From: Ureibacillus thermosphaericus
GTDB taxonomy: Bacteria; Bacillota; Bacilli; Bacillales_A; Planococcaceae
DNA length: 39,343 bases
NCBI RefSeq assembly: GCF_012396605.1
Contig: NZ_JAAXPW010000030.1
Location: 1-39,343 of the forward strand
Reading direction: 5' to 3'
A model generated the notes under the pieces. The model saw nothing but the letters and a program-made list of their open reading frames with translations, was not told the origin of the DNA and searched no databases. Position numbers and translations under genes: made by a program. Shown here in pieces: positions 25,347-33,569 of this stretch; the stretch's first letter is position 1; every line of letters begins with the position of its first letter.

Positions 25347-26801
25347 ATGAGCATCATCATTAATTCAATCCCTTTCATTCCTATCTTATTTGCTTTAAAT
25401 ATTATTCTTGCCATTACAATTATCTTTTTAGAGAGAAGAGATGCATCTTCCACTTGGGCATGGATCCTTGTTTTATTTTTCCTACCCTTAATTGGCTTTA
25501 TTTTATATTTATTGCTTGGCAGACAACTACGAAAAAAACATTTATTTCGCTGGGATGGACAAAAAGATATTGGCATCGACAATTTAATCAAATATCAAAT
25601 AGAAGCCCTTGAAAATGATACGTTTCAGTTTAATGAAAACTACGTTAAAAATTATAAAAATCTTATTCAAATGAATTTAAATACGGGAGATGCCATTCTT
25701 ACGCAGGATAATCAAGTTCAAATTTTTGATGATGGAGTTGAAAAATTCCAGTCATTAATCAATGATATATTGAATGCAAAAGATCATGTTCATATTCAAT
25801 ATTACATTTTCAAGCTCGATAATTTAGGGCAAAGAATTTATGAAGTATTAAAGAAAAAAGCAAAACAGGGTGTCAAAATTAGAATCTTATACGATGAAAT
25901 GGGTTCAAGAAGCATAAAAAAAAGACATTTTAGAGAATTGATTGAATTAGGTGGAGAAGTTGAAGTATTTTTCCCTTCGATTTTCCCGCTTATTAATCCG
26001 CGTTTGAATTTTAGAAACCACCGAAAAATCGTCGTGATTGATGGTCGAATTGGCTACATTGGTGGGTTTAATGTCGGGGATGAATATATAGGTTTAAACA
26101 ATAAATTTGGCTACTGGAGAGATACCCATTTACGCATAGAAGGCAGTTCAGTTCTTCCAATCCAAACTCGCTTTATTTTAGATTGGAATCAAGCTAGCGA
26201 ACACAAAATAGAGTATTCAGAAAGTTATTTTCCTGCCATTCCTAAAAAAGGGGATGTGGCTATTCAAATTATCTCCAGTGGTCCTGATACAGACTGGCCA
26301 ACAATTAAAAACGCATATTTAAAATTACTCATGGAAGCAAAACGGTATATTTATATTCAAACACCTTATTTTATTCCGGATAACAGCTTCTTAAATGCAA
26401 TTGAAGTGGCTAGCCTATCGGGAATCGATGTTCGTATTATGATTCCAAATAAACCTGACCATTTGTTTGTTTATTGGGCTACTTATTCTTATATTGGGGA
26501 ATTATTGAAGGCGGGCGCGAAAGTGTATATTTACGATAAAGGATTTATCCATGCGAAAACCATTGTGATTGATGATGAAGCAGCTTCAGTAGGAACTGCT
26601 AATATCGACGTTCGAAGTTTTAAATTAAACTTTGAGGTGAATGCATTTATTTATGATAAACTTGTTTGCCATGAATTAGCCGAAATCTTTGAAAAAGATA
26701 TTTTAGATTCTAGAGAATTAACACTGGAACAATACGAAAATCGTTCAGTCATAATCAAATTTAAAGAGTCAATTTCTAGACTGTTAACTCCAATATTATA
26801 A
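25347..26801 (+). CDS. cls: cardiolipin synthase
   Basis: A 484-residue phospholipase-D-superfamily enzyme condensing two phosphatidylglycerols into cardiolipin at the membrane. Two N-terminal transmembrane helices (PFIPILFALNIILAITIIFL and WAWILVLFFLPLIGFILYLLL) precede two PLD domains. Their HKD motifs are HRKIVVIDGRIGYIGG near residue 224 and HAKTIVIDDEAASVGT near residue 401. Length and order match bacterial Cls. A purine-rich G-stretch precedes the ATG. Confidence 0.95.
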   Translation: MSIIINSIPFIPILFALNIILAITIIFLERRDASSTWAWILVLFFLPLIGFILYLLLGRQLRKKHLFRWDGQKDIGIDNLIKYQIEALENDTFQFNENYVKNYKNLIQMNLNTGDAILTQDNQVQIFDDGVEKFQSLINDILNAKDHVHIQYYIFKLDNLGQRIYEVLKKKAKQGVKIRILYDEMGSRSIKKRHFRELIELGGEVEVFFPSIFPLINPRLNFRNHRKIVVIDGRIGYIGGFNVGDEYIGLNNKFGYWRDTHLRIEGSSVLPIQTRFILDWNQASEHKIEYSESYFPAIPKKGDVAIQIISSGPDTDWPTIKNAYLKLLMEAKRYIYIQTPYFIPDNSFLNAIEVASLSGIDVRIMIPNKPDHLFVYWATYSYIGELLKAGAKVYIYDKGFIHAKTIVIDDEAASVGTANIDVRSFKLNFEVNAFIYDKLVCHELAEIFEKDILDSRELTLEQYENRSVIIKFKESISRLLTPIL

Positions 26802-26848
26802 AGAATTCGTTTTTCCAAAAAAACCTTTGGAAAAACGAATTCTTTTTA
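26800..26848. terminator. bidirectional terminator between cls and the vanY-like gene
   Basis: A perfect 19-bp stem (AAGAATTCGTTTTTCCAAA and its complement) with a 7-base loop, followed by a short T-run on the plus strand and T-rich sequence on the minus strand. It overlaps the last base of the cls stop codon and the stop codon of the vanY-like gene. Confidence 0.88.
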
Positions 26849-27715
26849 TTTATCAATTCCCAAATATTCTTCTAAAGTTAATCCTGAATCTTTTACTTTA
26901 GTTGCAAGCTCCACACCTAAATAACGAAAATGCCAAGATTCATACATATAACCTGTAATGTGCTCTTTCCCTTTCGGATATCTTAATATAAAGCCGTATC
27001 TATGTGCATTCTCTGCTAACCATTTACCAGCTTCCGATTGTCCAAACGCTTCTGTAAGCCATAAATCTTCACGGCCTTTTTCACCAATATCAAAGGCTAA
27101 GCCTGTTTGGTGTTCGGAATAACCAGGACGTGCACTGTAGCGATCTGCATTCTCTTTGCCATCTCGTTCTACATATTTGTTATAAAGTAATTCCTGATAT
27201 TCATAAGAACGATATGTACTAAATGCTACTAATTCAAAACCTAATGTTTTTGCTTCTTGGGCCATCAACTCAAAAGCGGCACGAGCTTCTACGTTTTCAC
27301 CCGGTGCATAATCTTTTGGAAGTGGATATTTTTTATTCGCAATCAGTACTCCCTTAATATAAGTAGGCTCACTAGGCAATGTTTGCCCTTCAATATAACC
27401 ATTATTCTCTTTGTATTTCTTATCTTCTGGTTTCTGTTGTTGTTGCTGTTGTGGTTTTTGGTGAGGTTCTTCCCCTTCAACTTTTCCTTCATCTTGTGAG
27501 TCGCTGGAATTTTCCAATTCATCTTCTAATACTTCAGAATTTTCCTTTGCTTCTTCAAGCCCATTTTCTTTTTCTTCTGAAATAGCCTGATCTTCCGTTT
27601 TAATTGTTTCACTCTCATTGTTCAGATTGTTATTAATGAAAACGATGGAGACAATAGCAATGATCATTATCAACAAAATACCAAGTAGTGTATAATGCTT
27701 TTTTTTGTTTTTCAT
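26846..27715 (-). CDS. D-alanyl-D-alanine carboxypeptidase, VanY/LAS family
   Basis: A 289-residue membrane-anchored peptidase. The N-terminal helix LLGILLIMIIAIVSIVFI is followed by an acidic linker of about 55 residues and a glutamine run (QQQQQQ) as wall spacer. The catalytic M15B domain contains the zinc motif SEHQTGLAFDIG and the second histidine in SWHFRYLG. LAS enzymes remove the terminal D-Ala of stem peptides outside the cell. This is ordinary cell-wall trimming: there is no vanR/S/H/A context. ATG 27715 starts the gene; AGGTGA lies upstream. Confidence 0.92.
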   Translation of the reverse strand: MKNKKKHYTLLGILLIMIIAIVSIVFINNNLNNESETIKTEDQAISEEKENGLEEAKENSEVLEDELENSSDSQDEGKVEGEEPHQKPQQQQQQKPEDKKYKENNGYIEGQTLPSEPTYIKGVLIANKKYPLPKDYAPGENVEARAAFELMAQEAKTLGFELVAFSTYRSYEYQELLYNKYVERDGKENADRYSARPGYSEHQTGLAFDIGEKGREDLWLTEAFGQSEAGKWLAENAHRYGFILRYPKGKEHITGYMYESWHFRYLGVELATKVKDSGLTLEEYLGIDK

Positions 27716-27787
27716 AAAATCACCTAATCCCGTCTCATTTCAAAACACGCTCTATTATTTTAACACTATTTTCTCATATTTACTTCA

Positions 27788-27822
27788 AAAAAATTAGTCG
27801 AGCCCATTTAGACTCGACTAAA
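27788..27822 (-). terminator. terminator of yidC
   Basis: TTAGTCGAG and CTCGACTAA form a perfect 9-bp stem with a loop of about 10 bases. On the minus strand it is followed by T7. It abuts the yidC stop codon. Confidence 0.9.
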
Positions 27823-27826
27823 CTAC

Positions 27827-28585
27827 TTATTTTGCTTCTTCAACTGGATGCTCAGAATAATATTTTCTTCCTATATAGGTTTGTAAAATTAGTAATATCC
27901 CGCTGACGGACCAATATAACGGTAATGCCGCCATGGACGAAATTGAGATGATTACAATCATAATCGGCGAGATATAAATCATCATTTTCATTTGTTGCTT
28001 TTGAGCTTCTGGAACTGTCCATAATGAAACTCTCGCTTGTATGAAATAAACAATTCCAGCTATTGCCGTTATAACGAAATCCGGTGTTCCTAAATTAAAC
28101 CATAAAAATTCGTGAGTTTTTACCTCGTCTGAATACAGAATAGCAAAGTATAGCCCCATGATGATCGGCATTTGAATTAAAATCGGCAAGCATCCTAAAT
28201 TTAACGGGTTAATATTATGTTCACGGTATAAGGCTAACATTTCTTGTTGAATTTTCATTTGTTCTTCTTTTGTTGTTGCCTTTTTTAATCTTTCTTGGAT
28301 TTCATCCATTTTAGGCTTAATAACATCCATTTTGGATTTCATAATCGATTGTTGGCGATAATTACGCAACATAAAAGGCATCAAAATAAGACGAATGAGA
28401 ATTGTAATCGCAATAATCGCTAAACCATAACTACCGCCAAACCATTCGCCAAGCGTATTCAACAACCAATCCATTGGCTTGACAAAGGTATGATAAAAGA
28501 ATCCTTCTTGATTTTCAACTGCTTGGCATCCTGATAACACTAGTAACATGATGCCGAAAAGTGAAAACAGCATTAGTTTTTTCAT
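27827..28585 (-). CDS. yidC: membrane protein insertase YidC/OxaA (lipoprotein type)
   Basis: A 252-residue insertase. The signal ends in the lipobox LSGC (Cys about residue 20). A YidC core of five transmembrane segments follows, with the groove arginine in ITILIRLILMPFMLRNYRQQ. A charged cytoplasmic hairpin (KPKMDEIQERLKKATTKEEQ) and NPLNLGCLPILIQMPIIMGLY come next. The usual house-keeping copy lies beside rnpA near the origin; this stand-alone copy is more likely the second paralogue (YqjG-like), which is inference. GGTGG precedes the ATG. A palindrome covers its promoter. Confidence 0.93.
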   Translation of the reverse strand: MKKLMLFSLFGIMLLVLSGCQAVENQEGFFYHTFVKPMDWLLNTLGEWFGGSYGLAIIAITILIRLILMPFMLRNYRQQSIMKSKMDVIKPKMDEIQERLKKATTKEEQMKIQQEMLALYREHNINPLNLGCLPILIQMPIIMGLYFAILYSDEVKTHEFLWFNLGTPDFVITAIAGIVYFIQARVSLWTVPEAQKQQMKMMIYISPIMIVIISISSMAALPLYWSVSGILLILQTYIGRKYYSEHPVEEAK

Positions 28586-28618
28586 TTTTCCACCTACTAT
28601 TAAATTCTAACTAAATTG

Positions 28619-28648
28619 AAGTATACGGAATATACTTTATAATTTCAA
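28619..28648 (-). promoter_or_regulatory. yidC promoter with overlapping palindromic operator candidate
   Basis: On the minus strand TTGAAA and TATACT are spaced by exactly 17 bases, 34 bases before the yidC start. A perfect inverted repeat, AAGTATA and TATACTT around five bases (28619-28637), covers the -10 box and half of the spacer. That is a classical place for a repressor site. Confidence 0.6.
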
Positions 28649-28676
28649 ACAGCAGGTGTCAAAATGAAAAACAACT

Positions 28677-29492
28677 TTATATTTTTTCTTTTTCGACGTT
28701 TGCTGTTTCTGGAAGTTCGAATCTAAAAAAATCATGATGCAATTCATCTCTGAAGTGTTTCGGTGTAACTCCGGTATACTTTTTAAAAATACGAGTAAAA
28801 TAACTTTGGTTGCAAAAATGGAATTGTTCAGAAATGGATGTAATGCTTTTATTTGTATGTCTTAAATAGTATTGGGATTCTTCTACTCTTCTTACATTTA
28901 AGTATTCTACCAATGTAATTCCTACATGTTCACGGAAAATGCGGGACAGGTGGCTTGTACTAATATGAAATTTTTGCGCAATACTTTCTACCGTTAAATC
29001 ATTTTCTAATTCATCATTTATGTACATGATTACTTTATTGACAGTTTGATGACGGAATGTAGGTTGTTTTCGATCCGCAATAAAACTTACATAAAAGTCT
29101 ATTAACTCATCAGCAAACTGTAAGAACTCTGCATCTTTCATTTTATTTTGAATCATGTCTATACAAGCAACATTAAAGGCAAAGGCTTTCTTCGAAGGCA
29201 CTTGATTCTCCATAAGTTTTCTTGCAACAATCGAGGAAAGTGTCATAAAATAATTTCTAACTTCTTTAATAACTTGCTTTCCAAAACGAATTGATAAGAT
29301 ATCAATTAGCTCGTGCAATGATTTTTTCGCCTTATCTGCCTCCAAATGGAATATTTCAAATAACAGACGTGATTCAATGGTAAAAAATTCTTCAATACCG
29401 GTGTATTGATTAATACTGTCAATTTCTTGAAAATATCTCTTCGAAATCGTTTCAGAAATTGATTGTTGGTGTAGTTGCATAAAATACCCCAT
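28677..29492 (-). CDS. AraC family transcriptional regulator
   Basis: A 271-residue regulator. The C-terminal 100 residues are the double helix-turn-helix of AraC/XylS. The first HTH is in LTVESIAQKFHISTSHLSRIFR. The second is in SITSISEQFHFCNQSYFTRIFK, followed by the family signature KKYTGVTPKHFR. The N-terminal 160 residues are helical and not a cupin; they resemble the ligand domain found on a set of Firmicute AraC proteins, whose ligand is unknown. The start is uncertain: ATG 29492 or the ATG twelve bases later, which has GGGG at better spacing. No target is evident nearby. Confidence 0.9.
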   Translation of the reverse strand: MGYFMQLHQQSISETISKRYFQEIDSINQYTGIEEFFTIESRLLFEIFHLEADKAKKSLHELIDILSIRFGKQVIKEVRNYFMTLSSIVARKLMENQVPSKKAFAFNVACIDMIQNKMKDAEFLQFADELIDFYVSFIADRKQPTFRHQTVNKVIMYINDELENDLTVESIAQKFHISTSHLSRIFREHVGITLVEYLNVRRVEESQYYLRHTNKSITSISEQFHFCNQSYFTRIFKKYTGVTPKHFRDELHHDFFRFELPETANVEKEKI

Positions 29493-29964
29493 CTTTCTTC
29501 AGAATGAAATTTGCATCAATCGTATATATGTCAATAGTTACTATACTAATATAACCAATCATAAAAATGCTATAAATAAAAATTTTTTAATATGAAAAAG
29601 GTGACAATTTGATTAGTTTCATACTAAAAATCTGTCCTAAAGACCGAAAAAAATTGAAAATTTAAATAAATATTTATAACTAAAGTGAATATTACCATAA
29701 TTTTCGTTTTTTTTTCAACTCCCATTTCCTAATTAAATTACCGATGAATATTATCTTTGATTCACACTATGGAAATGTGATTTCTGTTTTTCAATAATAT
29801 ATATTTCCTAATAAAATAGAACTAGATTTTTCAACAAATTTTTTCATTAACTCAGATGCAAAATGTTCTTATGTTATTACATTCTTCTCTATTTCTTTTC
29901 TAAAAATATGTAGTAAAATAGAAATTATTAAAATTATAAATGTGGACAAACGAGGTGTTTTAGA
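29493..29964. other. 472-base AT-rich divergent intergenic region
   Basis: It lies between the divergent araC-type and lytTR genes. I find no open frame longer than about 20 codons with a ribosome site, no RNA gene and no terminator. It must hold both promoters. A TAAAAT near the lytTR start and a TTGACA near the araC start are the only suggestive boxes, and neither has a good partner. The unusual length may mean extra regulatory sites. Confidence 0.4.
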
Positions 29965-30615
29965 GTGGATCCAAAAGAAATAGAAGAAATTATGGATGTC
30001 ATTAAAGAATTCTTCCCTGAAAATACATCCATCGCTATTTCAGATACTAAAGAATATATATATTATCAGCCAAGTAAACATGTGGACTTAAAAATTAAAC
30101 CTGGCGACCCAATTAAAGAAGGTTCTGCTGCATATAAAGCAATACAATATGGTAAAAAAATCAACACTTACATTGAATCCGATGTTTTTGGCGTTCCTTA
30201 CTATGGTATGAGTATCCCTTTAATTACTGAAGGAGAAATTAAAGGGGCTGTCACTGCTATTTTCCCTCAAAAGCCATCACCTTTTTTAACAAACTACATT
30301 ACAATCAAAGTTGATGATTGCTGGTATCCAATTAAACATAATGAAGTTGTTTATTTAGAAACTCAACTTCGCAAAACTTTCGTAAAAACAATGGATAAAG
30401 AAGGATTCCATCGTTTAAATCTAAGCGATCTTGAACTGTTCCTATCCAACGACCATTTTATTCGTTGCCATCGTTCATATATCGTAAACATCGATTATAT
30501 TGATGAAATTCAACCTGATTCCCATTCAACATTCCTTTTAGTTATGAAAGATGGTACTAGAATTCCTGTAAGCCAAAGATATGCAAGCTACTTCCGTCGT
30601 TCATTAGGTTTCTAA
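29965..30615 (+). CDS. one-component LytTR regulator with N-terminal sensor-like domain
   Basis: A 216-residue DNA-binding protein. The C-terminal half, from about residue 110, is a LytTR domain: VVYLETQLRKTFVKTMD, LSDLELFLSNDHFIRCHRSYIVNIDYIDEI, and DGTRIPVSQRYASYFRR. The N-terminal half is not a response-regulator receiver: it lacks the phospho-accepting Asp pattern. It reads IAISDTKEYIYYQPSKHVDL, then KPGDPIKEGSAAYKAI and VFGVPYYGMSIPLI, like a small PAS-type ligand sensor seen in other Firmicute signalling proteins. No histidine kinase is adjacent. The start is GTG 29965, with GAGGTG upstream. The CoA-transferase gene follows behind a terminator and is the obvious candidate target. Confidence 0.85.
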   Translation: MDPKEIEEIMDVIKEFFPENTSIAISDTKEYIYYQPSKHVDLKIKPGDPIKEGSAAYKAIQYGKKINTYIESDVFGVPYYGMSIPLITEGEIKGAVTAIFPQKPSPFLTNYITIKVDDCWYPIKHNEVVYLETQLRKTFVKTMDKEGFHRLNLSDLELFLSNDHFIRCHRSYIVNIDYIDEIQPDSHSTFLLVMKDGTRIPVSQRYASYFRRSLGF

Positions 30616-30687
30616 TATTTCGCTAACGAAAGTGTTTTGGCACATACTTTGCAGCAATTTCATCATATAAATTTTTTAAATAAAATT

Positions 30688-30719
30688 GCCGTTTTCCTTT
30701 GAGAAAGCGGCGTTTTTTT
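30688..30719 (+). terminator. terminator of the lytTR gene
   Basis: GCCGTTTTC and GAAAGCGGC form a 9-bp stem with one G-U pair and a 6-base loop, followed by a run of seven T. It lies about 70 bases past the lytTR stop, so the CoA-transferase gene needs its own promoter. Confidence 0.85.
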
Positions 30720-30962
30720 ATATCAACCAACATATTTATATAGTTTTTTAATTTTCTAAAATAATTTTTTGTCGAAAAATCTCGTATTTTCTCGTTCAAA
30801 CGATAATTAAGCATTTTCATGCAACATTTGAAGATTGTGTGACAAAGAAGTGCTATTATTAATGTATTCTTGAGCATGGCAACGTTACTCGCTCAATATA
30901 CTGAAAATTCTTACAAGCTTTTTTCTCTGTTCAACACGAACATCAATAAAGGGGAGGATTAT
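30720..30962 (+). promoter_or_regulatory. promoter and leader region of the CoA-transferase gene
   Basis: About 240 bases between the lytTR terminator and the CoA-transferase start. A GTGACA at about 30841 is a 5-of-6 match to a -35 box, but the TGTATT that follows after 18 bases is a weak -10. Around it is the symmetric TTGTGTGACAA. I see no LytTR-type direct repeats at the usual spacing and no catabolite-response element. The region is the natural place for regulator sites, but none can be assigned. Confidence 0.35.
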
Positions 30963-32483
30963 ATGAATTCAATCATTGAAAAAAGAATTGGTATACCACA
31001 ATTAAAAGAACGTATTGTATCTGCCGAAGAAGCAGCTGCCCTTATCCCAGATGGTGCAGTAGTCGGCATGAGTGGTTTTACACGTGCAGGGGATGCGAAA
31101 GTTGTTCCTATGGCTCTTGTTGAACGAGCAAAAAAAGAACAATTCAAAATTGATGTATATACTGGTGCTTCACTTGGACCTGAAGTAGACCATTACCTTG
31201 CAGAAGCTGGCGTTATTCGTAAACGTGGACCTTACCAAGGCGAAAGAGCAATGCGTAATTTGATCAACAAAGGTGACATTCTATATGTAGATGCACACCT
31301 TTCACACAATGCTGAGTTAGTACGTCAAGGAATTATCGGTCCAATTCAATATGCAATTATTGAAGTTTGTGCAATTACTGAAGATGGATTACTTATTCCA
31401 ACTACATCTGTAGGTAACGCACCAATTTTTGCACAATACGCTGAAAATATCATTCTTGAATTAAATATTTCCCATCCAGAAACTTTAATTGGTATTCATG
31501 ATATTTATATTCCTGGTCCTCAAGGTGAGCGTGAACCAATTCCTTTAACAAATGCAAACCAACGAATCGGTGAAAAAGGAATTCGCGTTAACCCAGAGAA
31601 AATTAAAGCAATTGTCATTTCTGAAGAGCCAGATGCTCCTTCACTAATCGTTGATCCAGATGAAGAAACACAAAGAATGGCAAATTTATTATTAGACTTC
31701 TTCCGTTCTGAAATTAAAGCTGGACGTTTAACAAACCAATTAATGCCGATTCAATCTGGAGTTGGATCTGTAGCAAATGCTGTTTTAGACGGCTTTAAAG
31801 AATCTGAATTTGAAAATTTACAAGTTTACTCTGAATGTTTACAAGATGCTGTATTTAATTTGATCGACGCTGGAAAAGTAAACTTTGCATCTGCAACATC
31901 CATTACTTTAACTGCTGAAGCACAGCAAAAAGTATATGGCAACATTGAAAAATATATAGATAAAATTTGCTTGCGTCCTCAAGAAATTTCTAACCACCCA
32001 GAAATCGTTCGTCGCCTCGGATTAATTTCTATTAACGCTGCACTTGAAGTAGATATTTACGGTAACGTGAACTCTACTCACGTAGCTGGAACAAAAATGA
32101 TGAACGGTATCGGTGGTTCTGGAGACTTTGCTCGTAACGCTCGTCTAACTATTTTCGTAACAAAATCTTATGCAAAAGGTGGAGCAGTTTCATCCATCGT
32201 TCCAATGGTTTCACACCATGACCATACTGAACATGATGTGGACATCATCGTAACTGAACAAGGTATCGCTGACTTACGTGGTCTAGCGCCAAAAGAACGA
32301 GTGCCGTTAATCATTGAAAACTGTGCGCATCCAGATTTCAAAGATCAACTTTGGGATTATTATCATCGAGCAGTAGAAAAATACGGAAATGTTCAAACTC
32401 CTCATATTTTAGAGGAAGCATTAAGCTGGCACGTGAACCTATTGAAAAACAACACGATGAAAAAAGAAGTAGAAGTAAAATAA
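30963..32483 (+). CDS. acetyl-CoA hydrolase/CoA-transferase family protein (Cat1/AarC type)
   Basis: A 506-residue enzyme of the acetyl-CoA hydrolase/transferase family, like succinyl-CoA:acetate CoA-transferase (AarC about 505 residues). It moves CoA between acyl groups such as succinate and acetate. The N-terminal domain has PDGAVVGMSGFTRAGDAK. The second contains QSGVGSVANAVLDGF, then VYSECLQD with Glu291, which sits where the covalent catalytic glutamate is expected. GGSGDFARNARL and EQGIADLRGLAPKERV close the protein. The start is ATG 30963 with GGGGAGG; the frame stays open for 31 more codons upstream without a ribosome site. Substrate choice is uncertain. Confidence 0.9.
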   Translation: MNSIIEKRIGIPQLKERIVSAEEAAALIPDGAVVGMSGFTRAGDAKVVPMALVERAKKEQFKIDVYTGASLGPEVDHYLAEAGVIRKRGPYQGERAMRNLINKGDILYVDAHLSHNAELVRQGIIGPIQYAIIEVCAITEDGLLIPTTSVGNAPIFAQYAENIILELNISHPETLIGIHDIYIPGPQGEREPIPLTNANQRIGEKGIRVNPEKIKAIVISEEPDAPSLIVDPDEETQRMANLLLDFFRSEIKAGRLTNQLMPIQSGVGSVANAVLDGFKESEFENLQVYSECLQDAVFNLIDAGKVNFASATSITLTAEAQQKVYGNIEKYIDKICLRPQEISNHPEIVRRLGLISINAALEVDIYGNVNSTHVAGTKMMNGIGGSGDFARNARLTIFVTKSYAKGGAVSSIVPMVSHHDHTEHDVDIIVTEQGIADLRGLAPKERVPLIIENCAHPDFKDQLWDYYHRAVEKYGNVQTPHILEEALSWHVNLLKNNTMKKEVEVK

Positions 32484-32497
32484 TGTATGATTTTATT

Positions 32498-32536
32498 AAT
32501 AGCACAAACTAATCATTGGTTTGTGCTATTTTTTTA
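32498..32536 (+). terminator. terminator of the CoA-transferase gene
   Basis: AATAGCACAAA and TTTGTGCTATT pair around a loop of about 10 bases, followed by a run of T. It lies 15 bases past the stop codon. Confidence 0.92.
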
Positions 32537-32655
32537 GAACATTACATCAATCGAATACGTTCAAAGCTTCCACATATTAAGAAAATTTCCAAACTATCAA
32601 TATGTATTATGATGGGCTTTAAAGAAAACAGATTGATAATAAAGCATAAACAATT

Positions 32656-32841
32656 GCAAGGTTGGGACAATAACACCGCGCTAAATAAAATGGCCGATTG
32701 GGGGGTGTCTAGAAAGCCGAAAATATTCTAGACATCCTCAAATTATTTTATGATTTGCTCCTGTGGTAGTCAAAACAAGTTTCCACAATTCTCGTCGCTA
32801 CTGCGACCATTTTTCTTTTGAGTTCGTTATCCCAACCTTGC
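32656..32841. repeat. 186-base inverted-repeat element (MITE- or REP-like)
   Basis: The ends are inverted copies: GCAAGGTTGGGACAA at the left and, on the minus strand, GCAAGGTTGGGATAA at the right. The first 12 bases are identical, and a further similar stretch extends to AAAATGGCCG/AAAATGGTCG, about 40 bases in all with mismatches. Inside is a separate 12-bp hairpin (32703-32737). There is no convincing gene and no clear target duplication. The right end stops 11 bases from the ytxH-like stop codon. The GTTGGGACA start recalls short dispersed repeats of bacilli, from memory only. Confidence 0.5.
32703..32737. repeat. 12-bp hairpin inside the inverted-repeat element
   Basis: GGGTGTCTAGAA and TTCTAGACATCC pair with one G-T position around an 11-base loop. 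It lacks a T-run, so it is not a clear terminator. The core GGTGTCT recalls the stem of the tex terminator. Confidence 0.6.
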
Positions 32842-32851
32842 ACTAAAATAG

Positions 32852-33154
32852 TTATCTAACTTCTTGATTGTTTTCGTTATAATAAATAACCGCCGTTTGT
32901 AGGCCACTTTCTGCAATCATATTGTTTTCTCTAATTTTTGTTTCAGTATCATCTGCAGCCGTTTCAGCAATTTCTTTTAAATCATTATTATTATTTTTGC
33001 TATAACGCTTTTCACCAAAGTCAGTTTCCTTCGAGAATGTTGTCCTCATATTTTTTATCATCTTCATCGTTTTATCTCGATTTTCTTTTTTGCTGAGAAA
33101 TGCTGCTACACCTGCTACAAATGCAGTCAATACAACACCTTTCCCTTTTGCCAT
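32852..33154 (-). CDS. YtxH-like small protein
   Basis: A 100-residue protein with a short N-terminal hydrophobic segment (GVVLTAFVAGVAAFLSKKENRDKT) followed by a charged, helical region. This is the pattern of YtxH-type general stress proteins, whose molecular role is unknown. The start is ATG 33154, with AAAGGAG eight bases upstream. YtxH genes are often sigma-B-dependent in bacilli, but I see no sigma-B promoter in front of this one. The middle is rich in Asn and Asp/Glu. The assignment is by pattern only. Confidence 0.65.
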   Translation of the reverse strand: MAKGKGVVLTAFVAGVAAFLSKKENRDKTMKMIKNMRTTFSKETDFGEKRYSKNNNNDLKEIAETAADDTETKIRENNMIAESGLQTAVIYYNENNQEVR

Positions 33155-33192
33155 GGAAATAACTCCTTTCATTTTCTTTTCTTACTGACAAT

Positions 33193-33232
33193 AAAAAAAG
33201 TGACATAAAAACATAATGTTCTTATGTCACTT
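33193..33232 (-). terminator. terminator of the GNAT gene
   Basis: AAGTGACATAA and TTATGTCACTT form a perfect 11-bp stem around a 13-base loop; on the minus strand the stem runs into T7. It abuts the stop of the acetyltransferase gene. Confidence 0.9.
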
Positions 33233-33237
33233 ATCTT

Positions 33238-33516
33238 TTACGCTTTTACATCATCATATACACCACTACGAAACTCATTCACGACGTAAGAGCATATAGG
33301 ATTCATTTTATATTGATGTTCCCTCGCATATTCCACTGCCCGTTCTAATAATTTTTTCGCGACACCTTGCCCACGAAGCTCTGGTGAAACGAAGGTATGC
33401 GTCATATCCATTATTCCATCATGCTGATTCCACGTAATTTCTGCTAACATTTTCCCATCTTTTTCATACTCAAAAGCAAAGTAGTTCGTCCCTCTTTCAA
33501 CAAGTTTAAATTCCAT
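33238..33516 (-). CDS. small GNAT N-acetyltransferase (YjdJ/YidJ-like)
   Basis: A 92-residue compact GNAT domain. The acetyl-CoA-binding motif A is THTFVSPELRGQGVAKKLLE, followed by the helix ERAVEYAREHQ and the NPICSYVVNEF strand. This short type is the Acetyltransf_CG/YjdJ group, with unknown substrates. The start is ATG 33516, six bases inside the longest frame, because GGGGTGG is spaced seven bases from it. The gene is monocistronic with its own terminator. Confidence 0.87.
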   Translation of the reverse strand: MEFKLVERGTNYFAFEYEKDGKMLAEITWNQHDGIMDMTHTFVSPELRGQGVAKKLLERAVEYAREHQYKMNPICSYVVNEFRSGVYDDVKA

Positions 33517-33569
33517 AAACATTCCACCCCTTTTTGAATTACTATATCATAGGGAACATGCATTGTAAT

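Noticed and set aside
26846-27715. Vancomycin-resistance meaning of the VanY-like gene
   Set aside because: No vanR, vanS, vanH or D-Ala-D-Lac ligase nearby, and the ddl in the window looks like a normal D-Ala-D-Ala enzyme.
30870-30962. In-frame 31-codon extension of the CoA-transferase
   Set aside because: No ribosome site before the upstream start codons and no family similarity, whereas GGGGAGG precedes ATG 30963.
32516-32731. Plus-strand 71-codon frame after the CoA-transferase
   Set aside because: It starts inside the terminator and ends in the inverted-repeat element; composition and lack of a ribosome site argue against a gene.
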